Positions 20,539-31,721 of a stretch of 64,000 nt of DNA are shown in pieces. The notes under the pieces are model-generated. The model was not told where the DNA came from and made no database searches. It was given only the letters and a program-made list of their open reading frames with translations. The position numbers were made by a program, and so were the translations under genes. Within the stretch, counting starts at the first letter, position 1. The number at the start of each line of letters is the position of its first letter. Origin of the DNA: Photobacterium phosphoreum (GTDB lineage Bacteria; Pseudomonadota; Gammaproteobacteria; Enterobacterales; Vibrionaceae); NCBI RefSeq assembly GCF_002954725.1, contig NZ_MSCQ01000001.1, positions 2,418,788 to 2,482,787 of the forward strand, given 5' to 3'.

Positions 20539-22008
20539 TTACATCATTACCACATCAAATTGCTCTTGATTATAAAGAGGCTCTGGTTTGATTTTTACTT
20601 GCTTACCGATAAACACTTCTAGCTCTGCTAACGCATGATATTCATCACCCGCTAAAGCATCACCAACGGCCGATGACACATAGACCACAAACCGATCGGC
20701 ATCATAGGCGCGGTTAACACGGGTGATTTCACGTAGAATTTCGTAACACACGCTCTCAACCGTTTTGACCGTACCGCGACCTTCACAAGAGGGGCAAGTG
20801 TTACATAACACATGCTCAATACTCTCACGGGTACGCTTACGGGTCATTTCAACTAACCCAAGCTGAGTAAAACCATTAACATTGGTTTTCACCCGATCAA
20901 ACGACAATGCTTGCTCTAAAGCCTGTAATACGCGGCGTTGATGCTCTTCCAATGCCATATCAATAAAATCAATAATAATAATACCACCAAGGTTACGTAA
21001 TCGTAATTGGCGTGCAATGACTTTAGTGGCTTCAATATTGGTATTGAAAATAGTCTCATCAAGATTACGACGACCAACAAACGCACCAGTATTAATATCA
21101 ATGGTGGTCATGGCTTCGGTCTGATCAATGATTAAATAACCACCCGATTTCATTTCGACTTTACGATCAAGCGAACGCTGAATTTCAGCTTCAGTATCAT
21201 AAAGATCAAAAATAGGCTGATCACCAGAATAATATTCAATATTCTCGGTAACTTCAGGCACGAACTCATCGGTAAATTCTTTGAGTTTATCAAACGCAAC
21301 CCGTGAATCGACCTGAATATGGTTAATTTGAGTACCAACAAAATCACGTAAAATGCGCTGCGCTAAGCCTAACTCACCATATAACATTGAACGCGGCTTA
21401 TATTTGGCACGACGTTCAATGACTTTGCGCCATAAATGCTTTAAAAATGCCGCATCTTGTGCCACTTCATCTGGATCCGTACCTTCAGCCGCAGTACGAA
21501 TAATAAAGCCGCCAAGATGATCACAATGCTGCGCTACCGCTTTCTTTAATCGATCACGTTCTTTATCACATTCAATCCGCTGTGATACGCCAACATGGCT
21601 CGCACCAGGCATAAACACTAAATAACGCGATGGTAGGGTAATATCGGTGGTTAAACGTGCTCCTTTAGTGCCCAATGGATCTTTAACCACCTGCACCACG
21701 ATATCTTGCCCTTGACGGACTAACTCTGAAATATCACGGACTTTAAATTGTTTCTTTTCATTTTCAGCCACACATTCCGTATGAGGAACAATGTCTGACG
21801 CATGTAAAAATGCCGCTTTATCTAAACCGATATCAACAAATGCAGCCTGCATTCCCGGTAAGACACGGCTTACACGTCCTTTATAAATATTGCCGACGAT
21901 GCCTCGCTTTGATTCACGTTCAATGTGGATCTCTTGCAAAACACCTCCGTCAATCATTGCGACGCGCGTTTCACTCGGCGTCACATTTATTAGCAGCTCA
22001 GTGCCCAT
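20539..22008 (-). CDS. rng: Ribonuclease G
   Basis: 489 residues, the same length as E. coli RNase G. Starts MGTELLINVTPSETRVAMID; an S1 RNA-binding domain (about 36-125) is followed by the RNase E/G catalytic core with metal aspartates in TIDINTGAFVG and IIIDFIDM, and the zinc-link cysteines in CPSC. It matures the 5' end of 16S rRNA and decays some mRNAs. The short C-terminus without the RNase E scaffold tail separates it from RNase E. Downstream of maf by 12 bases. Confidence 0.96.
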   Translation of the reverse strand: MGTELLINVTPSETRVAMIDGGVLQEIHIERESKRGIVGNIYKGRVSRVLPGMQAAFVDIGLDKAAFLHASDIVPHTECVAENEKKQFKVRDISELVRQGQDIVVQVVKDPLGTKGARLTTDITLPSRYLVFMPGASHVGVSQRIECDKERDRLKKAVAQHCDHLGGFIIRTAAEGTDPDEVAQDAAFLKHLWRKVIERRAKYKPRSMLYGELGLAQRILRDFVGTQINHIQVDSRVAFDKLKEFTDEFVPEVTENIEYYSGDQPIFDLYDTEAEIQRSLDRKVEMKSGGYLIIDQTEAMTTIDINTGAFVGRRNLDETIFNTNIEATKVIARQLRLRNLGGIIIIDFIDMALEEHQRRVLQALEQALSFDRVKTNVNGFTQLGLVEMTRKRTRESIEHVLCNTCPSCEGRGTVKTVESVCYEILREITRVNRAYDADRFVVYVSSAVGDALAGDEYHALAELEVFIGKQVKIKPEPLYNQEQFDVVMM

Positions 22009-22020
22009 GGTTGCCTCTAC

Positions 22021-22593
22021 TTATAACTTTAAAAAATCTTGTACCATGATGTCGGTTTCCACTAACGGTAACCCCATCACAGCGTAATAGCTGCCGTCGA
22101 TACGGGTAACAAATTTGCCGCCTATCCCCTGAATGCCATAGCTTCCGGCTTTGTCTTGCGGTTCACCACTTTGCCAGTATTTTTTAATATCGTTATCGGA
22201 CAAAGTTTTAAACCACACTTGGGTGGTGACTAAACAGGTTTGGTTGTGTGATGATGTCGCTAAGGTGACAGCGGTCATCACTTGATGTTGCCGTCCTGAT
22301 AATAACCTCAGCATACGCGCAGCATCGGCAAAATCGACTGGTTTTTCTAGAATTTGTTGATCTACCACAACAATAGTATCAGCACCGAGTACTGGGATAT
22401 CATTATCGGCGGCTTTTACACCCGCAAAGGCTTTATCACGTGACAAACGTTGCACATATTGCGCGGCTGTTTCTTGGGCTTGATGACATTCTTCAACATC
22501 TACCACTATACGCTCAAAGTTATAACCCAGTTGGGCCAAAAGCTCCATTCGACGTGGCGAACCAGAGGCAAGGTAAAGTTGAATAGATGACAT
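22021..22593 (-). CDS. maf: Maf family nucleotide pyrophosphatase (YhdE type)
   Basis: 190 residues. Maf motif [11 protein letters not shown] near the N-terminus, [16 protein letters not shown] in the middle and [12 protein letters not shown] near the end. The YhdE subfamily hydrolyses dTTP and UTP and modified pyrimidine nucleotides. It stands between mreD and rng as in E. coli. Confidence 0.93.
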   Translation of the reverse strand: MSSIQLYLASGSPRRMELLAQLGYNFERIVVDVEECHQAQETAAQYVQRLSRDKAFAGVKAADNDIPVLGADTIVVVDQQILEKPVDFADAARMLRLLSGRQHQVMTAVTLATSSHNQTCLVTTQVWFKTLSDNDIKKYWQSGEPQDKAGSYGIQGIGGKFVTRIDGSYYAVMGLPLVETDIMVQDFLKL

Positions 22594-22695
22594 AATTATC
22601 CTTTGTTAACTAATGCGGGATTCAAGCAATAAGCTATACCGCATTAAATAGTCGTTTATTAAATGATTTGGTAATTTTTGCACCAAAAGCACAAA

Positions 22696-22720
22696 GGGGG
22701 AATACCGATTGGCTTCCCCC
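22696..22720 (-). terminator. Probable intrinsic terminator or attenuating hairpin after mreD
   Basis: GGGGGAA (22696-22702) pairs with TTCCCCC (22714-22720), with an extra CC/GG pair inside. Read on the minus strand the hairpin is followed by TTTGTGCTTTT, a weak T tract. It sits between the mreD stop and maf and could separate mreBCD from maf-rng-yhdP. Confidence 0.6.
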
Positions 22721-22737
22721 TATAATGTTAATTGTGG

Positions 22738-23226
22738 CTAACGAATCGCTAATTTACGTCTAATTCGGCGCAATAATAAAAATAACCACGGCCACAAGAT
22801 AAAGTTTAGTAATACCGCCCACAACTGCTGCGGATAAAAACTAATATTTGAGACTAAATATTCAGCCCAGAATTCAATTAACTTACCGGCCAAGGATAAT
22901 AACGCTATCACAATTGCCTGCTGCCATAACGATAAATTACGTAAAACCCTAAAGTTAAGCGCAATAATATAGGCGATCACTGACAACATTAATCCACGCA
23001 CACCTAAGGTCGAACCTAAAATCAAATCCCATAATAGACCAACCACTAATGCCGTACCGACATTAACCCGATGCGGTAACGCTAATACCCAGTAACATGT
23101 CACCAGCACTACCCATGATGGTCGAAAGGGTTCTAACTCCCCCGGCCAAGGGACGGCTTGTAACACTAACGCAAATAAAAATGATAGCCAAATCCAGATT
23201 CGACCCTGTGCTTTATTGGTTGGCAT
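22738..23226 (-). CDS. mreD: MreD, rod-shape-determining membrane protein
   Basis: 162 residues, almost entirely hydrophobic with about five or six membrane segments and a basic C-terminus (RRIRRKLAIR). It couples MreC to the RodA-PBP2 elongasome. Its start overlaps the mreC 3' end by 14 bases, suggesting coupled translation. Third gene of mreBCD. Confidence 0.93.
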   Translation of the reverse strand: MPTNKAQGRIWIWLSFLFALVLQAVPWPGELEPFRPSWVVLVTCYWVLALPHRVNVGTALVVGLLWDLILGSTLGVRGLMLSVIAYIIALNFRVLRNLSLWQQAIVIALLSLAGKLIEFWAEYLVSNISFYPQQLWAVLLNFILWPWLFLLLRRIRRKLAIR

Positions 23227-24172
23227 GATTCACCTTCTTCGGTGCAGGCACTACTGCATCTGTTGCTGTGGCAGAGACTGGCGGAACCAAAGGCTCAACA
23301 ACAGTTGCAGGTGTTGTCTCGGCACCCGCGGGTTGAGGGCTCACTTTATTTCGATCTGTTGGCCATACTAATAACAGATAACGCAAGCGATCAAACTGTA
23401 CTGTCGCCTTAGCGGTAATTTGGGCAAACGGACGTTTATTATCAAACGAGAATGATGTTACTCGCGCCACAGGATAGCCTTCAGGATAGCGACCGCCTAA
23501 GCCTGAACTGACCAATAGATCACCCTTTTTAATATCGGTGCTACTGGGTACATGTTCTAATAAAATCTGATGGTTACGCCCACCACCAGTGGCAATAACA
23601 CGAATATCATTACGTACAACCTGTACTGGAATCGCATTGGTAGGATCAATTAATAATAATACGCGACTATTATGTGCCCCGACATAAGAGACCTGACCGA
23701 CAATGCCTTTATCATTTATCACCGGCTGACCTTCATAAACACCATCAATACGGCCTTTATTTATCATCACTTGATAACTGTAAGGATCAGAATCAACCGC
23801 CATTACTTCTGCCACCATTTTGCGTTCATCGCGAACAAATGGAGATCCAAGTAAACTTCTTAAACGCTGGTTTTCTTGCTGTAATTGATCAAGTAATAGC
23901 ATATTACTTTTCATGACTAATAAATCACGTTTTAATGCTGTATTTTCTGTCAATAAACGTTGATGAGAACTGAGTTGACCACGCAAAACATCTAACATTT
24001 CACGCGGTAAATTTGCAGCATATTGCAACGGCGCAACCGCCGAATTCAATAAATAACGAATATTGGCAAAAGCACCAAGACGACTATCGGCTAGCATTAA
24101 GCTAGCCGATAATAATATTGCAAGAAACAGGCGTAATTGCAGAGATGGACCTCTGCTAAATATAGGTTTCAT
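23213..24172 (-). CDS. mreC: MreC, rod-shape-determining periplasmic scaffold protein
   Basis: 319 residues. Basic cytoplasmic start, one membrane segment (about 13-31), a coiled coil (about 70-110, LLLDQLQQENQRLRSLLG), then two beta domains (about 115-270). The C-terminal ~45 residues are Pro/Ala/Val-rich and probably disordered. It activates PBP2 in the elongasome. Located 40 bases after mreB. Confidence 0.93.
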   Translation of the reverse strand: MKPIFSRGPSLQLRLFLAILLSASLMLADSRLGAFANIRYLLNSAVAPLQYAANLPREMLDVLRGQLSSHQRLLTENTALKRDLLVMKSNMLLLDQLQQENQRLRSLLGSPFVRDERKMVAEVMAVDSDPYSYQVMINKGRIDGVYEGQPVINDKGIVGQVSYVGAHNSRVLLLIDPTNAIPVQVVRNDIRVIATGGGRNHQILLEHVPSSTDIKKGDLLVSSGLGGRYPEGYPVARVTSFSFDNKRPFAQITAKATVQFDRLRYLLLVWPTDRNKVSPQPAGAETTPATVVEPLVPPVSATATDAVVPAPKKVNHANQ

Positions 24173-24212
24173 ATAACGCTATAACCTGTTTAGTTGGAAG
24201 CCTATGACAGTA

Positions 24213-25265
<1,053 letters not shown>

Positions 25266-25376
25266 CTATTCCTGCAAGCGTTAAAAAATCGTAAATTGCG
25301 CTCAATGTATCAAGTGCTACCAAGTGAAACAAGATATGGATCGCTAAACCGCGTCTAGACACGCAATTTATTTACT

Positions 25377-28300
25377 CTATGGGTTGATTGAGGCATTTTC
25401 CGAACGATAAATGATTCTATCATTACCACGGTAATTACCAAAGGTTACCAAGCCTGACGGATCCTCGTCACCAATTCCACGCCAGTTAAATGTCAGCCAT
25501 GGTTGATTAACATTTTCATTCTCAGTGCAACCAATATTAGTCGCAGGCTGAGCCGCTATTCGTAGCCAAAACCGCAATTGTTGTTTGATATAAGCTTCAT
25601 TTTCATCAATACCGGGTAATACCTGTAACGAATAATTCTTACCTTGTAATACGTTATTGGTGATTGCGCTTAAACTGGCTTTAGCGTGAGGTTTAGAGGT
25701 ATAGATAATTTGCTTACATGACCACTGACTATTAAAGTGTGAACGACTGTCATCAGTATTAATCGTAAACTGATCACTATTCCAATATTCAACTTTTAGC
25801 GGCATGGTTAACGGTTGATCAAATACGCCACTGGCATCATCTAACACCATCCTCCCATAACGACTATCAACCCAACCATTAAGTGGTGCAGTTAATACCT
25901 GTGATTGATTATAGCGTTGCAATGGCTGAGTTTTATTCGCAAAATCAGTACACCCTAACTTTGAACACTGAGATCGAGACTCGACTGATAGCCCTAAGCC
26001 AATCTTAAATGGACCATCAGCAGTGGTCACAGTTGCAACTAATTGATTATTTTGTTTCGGTAAGCGTGTAAATGCTAGTTTACCATCACGAAGAGTAAGC
26101 TGTGCTTGTTGCCAATCGTGCTGCCAGCCAGCAACTAAATTAGATTGATCAAGCCGCGCACTGACATCATTTAATTGTCTATTTTGATTAAGATCGACCG
26201 CGGTTAATAGCAAACTCTCTTTTAACTGAGGGGCAAATTTACCGTAATTTAGCGTTGCTTCACCAGCCGCATTTTGCGCTTCAATTATCGCATTAGCAGT
26301 AAAGGTTTGATCCATATAAGTGAATGGGGATGATTCAGTATGGGCATTGATGATAGCACTGTCTTTAATAACAAACTGTTTTGGATAAAAACGCCCAATG
26401 GCGCGCTGACTCGGGTTTATCTTCATACCGAGATAACTATCAGCTGTAATTGCTAACTTGACACTACCAACCTCACTCCAACGCAAATCATCAAAAATCA
26501 TTGCCGTATTATCATGAGAATCACTATTTTGTTGACGAGTAATACCACTTAACTCACCACTGTGACCATTTTGGGGCGTATCAATGCCAACAACAGAGGC
26601 CGTTACTGTTGCAACTGGCGCGTCTTTAGCAAGAAAGTTGGGCGTAATCGGTCGCTGACAATATTTATCATTGCTAACATCAATAGCATTATTTACCTTA
26701 TCACCCGGCTGCCATTGCAGCGGCTTAGCTCGCATAATAAAAGCATCCCCAGCAGCGACTAAACCATCACCACTATTTGCCGTTCCAGTAAAACTATCGT
26801 TAGCTTGAGGACACATCGCAAATGTCCATGGGCGCGAATGTACACTCGCTTCGCCCACCAACCCTTGCGGAAGATCTGTGGTTTTAAGTTGATTAGTTTT
26901 AGTTGTTATAAGCTCACAGTAGTCACTGGTACAGGTTTTATCTTTGACCACTAAATTAACACTTCCGGCGTCACGATAACGCATTCGAATAGCATCAGAG
27001 ATACCGTTGGTAAAATTGACCTTTAATGACGATAACTCATCGCCCCCCCTCACCGCACCAACATGATATTGACTTTGAGACGGTGCTAGATAACGAGTAT
27101 CAAACTCAAGTTGCTTGACACCACTATATTGAGTAATAACAGCATCATTAATATTGGGTTGATTAGCACAAGCAACCGCTTTAACCGTTACAGAAAATGG
27201 CTGACCAGCAATAATATTGTTGTTATTAGGAGTTACGCTGAACCCACCCGGAATGAAACTGTATTCCCCGACCGGCTTATCACCTGCCATATCAGCAATC
27301 GATGCAGTAACAGTTACCGTTTCTGCACCATTGGGTTGTAACCAAATAACACTCCTTGAGTCACTATTTTTCAGCACAAAAGTTGAGGTTCCAACACCAA
27401 ATGAGGTCGCATTATTAAGCCCAACATTACGCGCCCATTTACCGCCAGTAGAAGAGCTAATACTAAATGAGATATCGCCGTTAAAATCAGAATCAGCAGC
27501 GCCAACTTTCGAGACTAAAAAGGTTATTTCCTGAGGTTCACACAAGGTTGAGGTTGCAACAATAGGGGTAATTGCTAATTGATATTCAGGCTGGGCTTCA
27601 AAGCACGTACTTTGACCAATAATTTCAGTTTGAATATAATTAACATCCCCTGTCATAATCAAGTTAGGTGCTGTTACTGCACCAGTAACTCGCGTTATTT
27701 TTGTATTATTACCAATTTTTGTATTATTACCATTAGACAAGAATAAATTACGTTCTGAATAGATTAACGCCGTAACTTGAGTACCTGCATTTAAATCAAC
27801 CCACTCATGCAGAATATCTTGGCTAGGTTTTAAATCATGAACAAATATTAATAAATCATCGGCTTTTTTAGATTCTGAAGATAATGACGAATTATTCAGC
27901 GTCATCGTTTTCACATGTACAACAGATCCTGAAGGGAATACAATATTTTTATTACTTAAATTAATGGTATTAAACCAAAATATTTGTTTACTACCAAAGT
28001 CACGTTGTTCAGATAAATTGCCATCATCCACTTGAGGCCATAAATCTAATTTTAATTTCGAAGCATAAAGATTTTCATTTTCACCTATAGGCTGACAAGA
28101 TTTACCATTACAAAAATCATTTATATTACTGTAAAAGCCACTCGTATTTTTAACTGTTTCAAAACCAATATAACGTTTACTATTTATAAGTGCAGCGCCT
28201 GTTATATTAAGTTTATGACTCCCCTCAAACTTACCTTTAGAATCTTGCCACGTTTGTACTGGCCCTGGAAATACGTCACACACTTCTTCAGCAACACGGC

Positions 28301-29411
28301 GTTGAAAAGCCATAAAGCCCACTTCTTCATTGGCATGCGCACGTTCAGGCTGGTTATTTTCATTAAGATCTTCATCATTAACAAAACTGACTTTCAACCG
28401 CTGAGCTGCTGCATCAGTTTCTACCTGACACAAACGCACCCAACCGCCATTGGAGCCAAAACGCGAATTTTTAGACGCCATAAATAAAATTGGATTCTGA
28501 CTCTGATCAGAAAAATCGAAATTGGTATTATTTAGTGTAGTAAATCCCTTACATTGTTCTAATACAGGCTGAGTAATTAGCGCATTGCCACTATAATCAT
28601 CTTTTAATGTATTTGGGGTTTCAGCGGAGCCCAATGCGAATTGTAATCCACGATGAAAGCCGCTCCCTTCAACCAATAAATAAGCCACAGTTACTTTTTT
28701 ATGCAGTACCGCACCAGTTTCTGAACTATCAACACCTAAATAAAAATCACCAAAATTATTATTACTATGATTGTTATTACGTATCATTAATGGCGTAAAC
28801 CAATTTTTTTCAACATCGTCATCAGTTGGAATTGCAGCAGTAGTCGGCTGAATTTCCGCCATAGCCCCTGGGCTCTTAAATTGTGGTGGCAAAGGAATTG
28901 AAATCAGTTTGCCACTTTTCACTAACTGTTCCGCACTATTTTTTTGTAATTTTTGATTTTTATAAAGGCTTTTAATACCGCCCTCAAGATTATGACGGAT
29001 CTCTTTTTTACCCGCGAGAATTCGACCTTTATGACCTAAAGCTATTTCGCCTTCTTCCATAGCGAAGTAAGCGATCTTCATCATTGGTATTTTATATAGC
29101 TCAAGCTCTATTTTATCGCTAATAACTGGATATATCTGCCGTACTTTAAAAGCATATTTTTCCGCTGTTTTTTTATAGATTGCAGTTACTTTTAGTGTTG
29201 ATGGCGCGTCTAATCCATTATTAGTAATGGTAGGCATTAAAAAAACTAACGGTTTACGGGTAAAGTTTTTTTCTAAAATGATTTCACAGTCACTCTCAAT
29301 GCAGCCATTTTTATTAGTGACCTGATACTGACCAAAATCAAATACTGGCTCGCTAGCGACATTAAAGCTCACTAACAACAAATAACAGCTTAGAATAATT
29401 GCAAATTTCAT
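25377..29411 (-). CDS. mshQ: MshQ, large secreted/cell-surface protein of the MSHA pilus locus
   Basis: 1344 residues. Signal peptide at 1-19 (ends NVASEP). The region after it (about 22-120) and other parts are beta-rich; the C-terminal two thirds look like the MshQ/DUF6701 family, with many cysteines in short loops (for example LTSDYCEL- and CSKLGC-type pairs). Function is unknown; in V. cholerae it is encoded at the end of the pilin gene cluster and a role in the pilus tip or adhesion is only an inference. Starts in a four-base overlap with mshP. Confidence 0.85.
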   Translation of the reverse strand: MKFAIILSCYLLLVSFNVASEPVFDFGQYQVTNKNGCIESDCEIILEKNFTRKPLVFLMPTITNNGLDAPSTLKVTAIYKKTAEKYAFKVRQIYPVISDKIELELYKIPMMKIAYFAMEEGEIALGHKGRILAGKKEIRHNLEGGIKSLYKNQKLQKNSAEQLVKSGKLISIPLPPQFKSPGAMAEIQPTTAAIPTDDDVEKNWFTPLMIRNNNHSNNNFGDFYLGVDSSETGAVLHKKVTVAYLLVEGSGFHRGLQFALGSAETPNTLKDDYSGNALITQPVLEQCKGFTTLNNTNFDFSDQSQNPILFMASKNSRFGSNGGWVRLCQVETDAAAQRLKVSFVNDEDLNENNQPERAHANEEVGFMAFQRRVAEEVCDVFPGPVQTWQDSKGKFEGSHKLNITGAALINSKRYIGFETVKNTSGFYSNINDFCNGKSCQPIGENENLYASKLKLDLWPQVDDGNLSEQRDFGSKQIFWFNTINLSNKNIVFPSGSVVHVKTMTLNNSSLSSESKKADDLLIFVHDLKPSQDILHEWVDLNAGTQVTALIYSERNLFLSNGNNTKIGNNTKITRVTGAVTAPNLIMTGDVNYIQTEIIGQSTCFEAQPEYQLAITPIVATSTLCEPQEITFLVSKVGAADSDFNGDISFSISSSTGGKWARNVGLNNATSFGVGTSTFVLKNSDSRSVIWLQPNGAETVTVTASIADMAGDKPVGEYSFIPGGFSVTPNNNNIIAGQPFSVTVKAVACANQPNINDAVITQYSGVKQLEFDTRYLAPSQSQYHVGAVRGGDELSSLKVNFTNGISDAIRMRYRDAGSVNLVVKDKTCTSDYCELITTKTNQLKTTDLPQGLVGEASVHSRPWTFAMCPQANDSFTGTANSGDGLVAAGDAFIMRAKPLQWQPGDKVNNAIDVSNDKYCQRPITPNFLAKDAPVATVTASVVGIDTPQNGHSGELSGITRQQNSDSHDNTAMIFDDLRWSEVGSVKLAITADSYLGMKINPSQRAIGRFYPKQFVIKDSAIINAHTESSPFTYMDQTFTANAIIEAQNAAGEATLNYGKFAPQLKESLLLTAVDLNQNRQLNDVSARLDQSNLVAGWQHDWQQAQLTLRDGKLAFTRLPKQNNQLVATVTTADGPFKIGLGLSVESRSQCSKLGCTDFANKTQPLQRYNQSQVLTAPLNGWVDSRYGRMVLDDASGVFDQPLTMPLKVEYWNSDQFTINTDDSRSHFNSQWSCKQIIYTSKPHAKASLSAITNNVLQGKNYSLQVLPGIDENEAYIKQQLRFWLRIAAQPATNIGCTENENVNQPWLTFNWRGIGDEDPSGLVTFGNYRGNDRIIYRSENASINP

Positions 29412-29839
29412 TGTACCAATCCCTTAACCCATACTTGTTGTTGGCGAGTGACTTGATATTGCCCACTGCCACAACGTCCTGTACTACGCAGTTGAATTCT
29501 ACGCTTTGCATCATCGTTAGCCACAAACTCATCACATTCCACGCTGACCTTACAGCCATCAAAATCCACCAGCGGGATCTGATGAGAAATAACATCACAA
29601 GTTAACATTTGATTAGGATCACCAATTGGAAATAATTTATTAAGACTGATCTCAATCCCACTGTGAGCCGCAAACCATGCTCGGGTACCTAATATTTCTT
29701 GAGTAGTTGTAACGGTTTGAGATGCGTTAATTTTGATCATCGCGGCAGCCATCATCGACATCACCGTAATAATAAAAATAGCCACCACTAAGGCGCTGCC
29801 TGTTTGTGAACGTAATGAAACAGCAGAATTACGGCGCAT
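29408..29839 (-). CDS. mshP: MshP, PilX-like minor component of the MSHA pilus
   Basis: 143 residues. A basic leader is followed by the hydrophobic helix SALVVAIFIITVMSMMAAAM (about 15-34), then a small globular domain with several cysteines. The leader GSALVV resembles PilX/PilV-type minor proteins that lack the usual F at +1. Overlaps mshO by 11 bases and mshQ by four, so the block is translationally coupled. Confidence 0.88.
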   Translation of the reverse strand: MRRNSAVSLRSQTGSALVVAIFIITVMSMMAAAMIKINASQTVTTTQEILGTRAWFAAHSGIEISLNKLFPIGDPNQMLTCDVISHQIPLVDFDGCKVSVECDEFVANDDAKRRIQLRSTGRCGSGQYQVTRQQQVWVKGLVQ

Positions 29840-30596
29840 TCATCACCTGTACAGTATGGTTATAACGGCTCGACTCACCATTGCGAGTAAAAGTGAACTG
29901 CCAAGCCACTAATGCACTACGCGCAAGAGCAGCATTATCAAGTTCAAACGTAGACAGACTAGTATCTAGATATTGGGCAAGTAATACAGGGGGTGATTGA
30001 GTGCCCATATTATCAATTGTGGTGCGGGTCAGACTATTATCCTCAATGCAAAACTTAACACTGTGGGTATAGGTGTAAAAACGCTGTGCTAATGAACCAC
30101 TTCTAAAGCTATGTTGACCATCAAGTTCAAACTGCCACTGATTAGCGGCTATTCCTTTATTTATTGCCGTCACTTTAGCAACTTGATCACTAATAACATC
30201 AAAATCTTGCGGTTTATGGGGGTTAATCACTACCATCATATTAGTTTCAAATATTGGCGCTGAGGTCTGAGTAAGAAACCCCGAAATAACATCAATATGA
30301 GTTAAGCTTGGATTAACATAATCACCACTGTATTGAATCGGTCGAAAAGCTAAACAATGACCATTTTCATCATCTGTCACCTCAAGACTGTTTGGCACTG
30401 CATCACGTAATTCACGCGCAACTCGCTCAACCGCAAATCGGGCTTGGGATTGTAATTGTTCCCGGTCGCGAGTTTGCAAATAACCCTCAGTACCAAGACT
30501 GACAAAGCGACCAATACCGATAGTAATAAATGCCATCACCACGATCACCATGATCAATTCGATCAATGTAAATCCTTGCGAGTGCCGCGATAACAT
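29829..30596 (-). CDS. mshO: MshO, minor pilin-like protein (PilW type)
   Basis: 255 residues. Class III signal: short basic leader, then GFTLIELIMVIVVMAFITIG with the prepilin peptidase site between G and F and Glu at +5. The globular domain contains a cysteine pair in the C-terminal half. Start codon overlaps the mshD stop (TAATG). Likely part of the tip complex of minor pilins; this is inferred from type IV pilus systems. Confidence 0.9.
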   Translation of the reverse strand: MLSRHSQGFTLIELIMVIVVMAFITIGIGRFVSLGTEGYLQTRDREQLQSQARFAVERVARELRDAVPNSLEVTDDENGHCLAFRPIQYSGDYVNPSLTHIDVISGFLTQTSAPIFETNMMVVINPHKPQDFDVISDQVAKVTAINKGIAANQWQFELDGQHSFRSGSLAQRFYTYTHSVKFCIEDNSLTRTTIDNMGTQSPPVLLAQYLDTSLSTFELDNAALARSALVAWQFTFTRNGESSRYNHTVQVMNAP

Positions 30597-31198
30597 TAAT
30601 AGTTGCCTCGATACGCTGCAAATTGATAACGTCCATAGCGACCGCTATCAATCACCATATTGATCCGTTTATAATTATGCGGGGCTACCACCGCCGTTGT
30701 TGGATTGGGGAAATTAGTTAAATTATTATCGTAAAAAACAGTAACCGTTACCGTAAAATGACTGTAGTCATCAGCAATGACATCACCCACTGCATTACTT
30801 AGTTCACGTCCATTACCATTTTTACAATTAGCACTCTTTCCTTGCCAACAACCAATATAATCATCAACCGTTGCAAACTGTTGTCTATCTATAGGTGACG
30901 TTAAACTTATAGAACAAGGATTACGGATCACCTTACCTTGTAAGTCTTGGGTATCATCACAGCGGATCTGCTCACCATTATCATCACTGTTAGCATCAAA
31001 TTTTCGCGCTAAAATTTCAGTCATCATCGCATTGGCTAATGCCGCAGCACGGGCTTGATAATGCGGCTCAGCTGATAATGCAATTTGGGGCAATAAAAAA
31101 CGGCTTAAAATAACCATCGCCACCGCAAAAATGACAATCGTAATAATCATTTCAATCAGCGTAAATCCACGCTGAACATGATGAACCAAGCACTTCAT
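30596..31198 (-). CDS. mshD: MshD, minor pilin-like protein
   Basis: 200 residues from the ATG at 31198, which overlaps the mshC stop as ATGA; a TTG at 31204 adds two residues. Prepilin signal QRGFTLIEMIITIVIFAVA with Glu at +5, then a domain with several cysteines (CDDTQDLQ, NPCSIS, GCWQGKSANCKNG). Predicted prepilin peptidase substrate and minor pilin. Confidence 0.9.
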   Translation of the reverse strand: MKCLVHHVQRGFTLIEMIITIVIFAVAMVILSRFLLPQIALSAEPHYQARAAALANAMMTEILARKFDANSDDNGEQIRCDDTQDLQGKVIRNPCSISLTSPIDRQQFATVDDYIGCWQGKSANCKNGNGRELSNAVGDVIADDYSHFTVTVTVFYDNNLTNFPNPTTAVVAPHNYKRINMVIDSGRYGRYQFAAYRGNY

Positions 31199-31653
31199 AA
31201 ACAAGCCCCAGTATGAATATAACCCTGCTGATTAATACACATTTTTGCCTGATTGTTATTATTAGCAGTAAAGGTGATCTCACAGCCTGATCCCGTCATA
31301 CACTGACGTTCACCTTGTGGATTAAATGGCTGACCGAGTAAATTAAAACCAAGAAAATGATTCGGGGTAATAGTGACCTGATCGTTTGCTGTCGTAAGAT
31401 AATTGGTGGGATTTTGCTGGGTAGCACAACCAAATAACGATTCGGTGATGGTTAAAGTGGCACAGGCTAACTGTTGCTGCTGCATCGCGCTAATTTGAAT
31501 TTGACGGGCAATTGAGATTGCTTGATCACGCATAAGCTCAGCACTAAAGCTTGAGCGAGAGGCATAGCGACTGGCGGCAGTGACAGAGATAATTGCCAAT
31601 ACAATGATCACCATCACCAATTCAATTAAGGTGAATCCCTGTTGTCGCGCCAC
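31195..31653 (-). CDS. mshC: MshC, minor pilin-like protein
   Basis: 152 residues, GTG start with AAAGG nine bases upstream. Very short leader (MARQQG) then FTLIELVMVIIVLAIISVTA, a classical type IV pilin helix. The small domain has cysteines in ACATL, GCATQ, CMTGSGCE and the terminal GACL. Separated from mshA by 68 bases of non-coding DNA. Confidence 0.9.
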   Translation of the reverse strand: MARQQGFTLIELVMVIIVLAIISVTAASRYASRSSFSAELMRDQAISIARQIQISAMQQQQLACATLTITESLFGCATQQNPTNYLTTANDQVTITPNHFLGFNLLGQPFNPQGERQCMTGSGCEITFTANNNNQAKMCINQQGYIHTGACL

Positions 31654-31721
31654 AGCGTTAACCTTTAGTGATGATTATTTAATGATGCTATTTCGAATAA
31701 AAACAGCATCATTAATGATCG

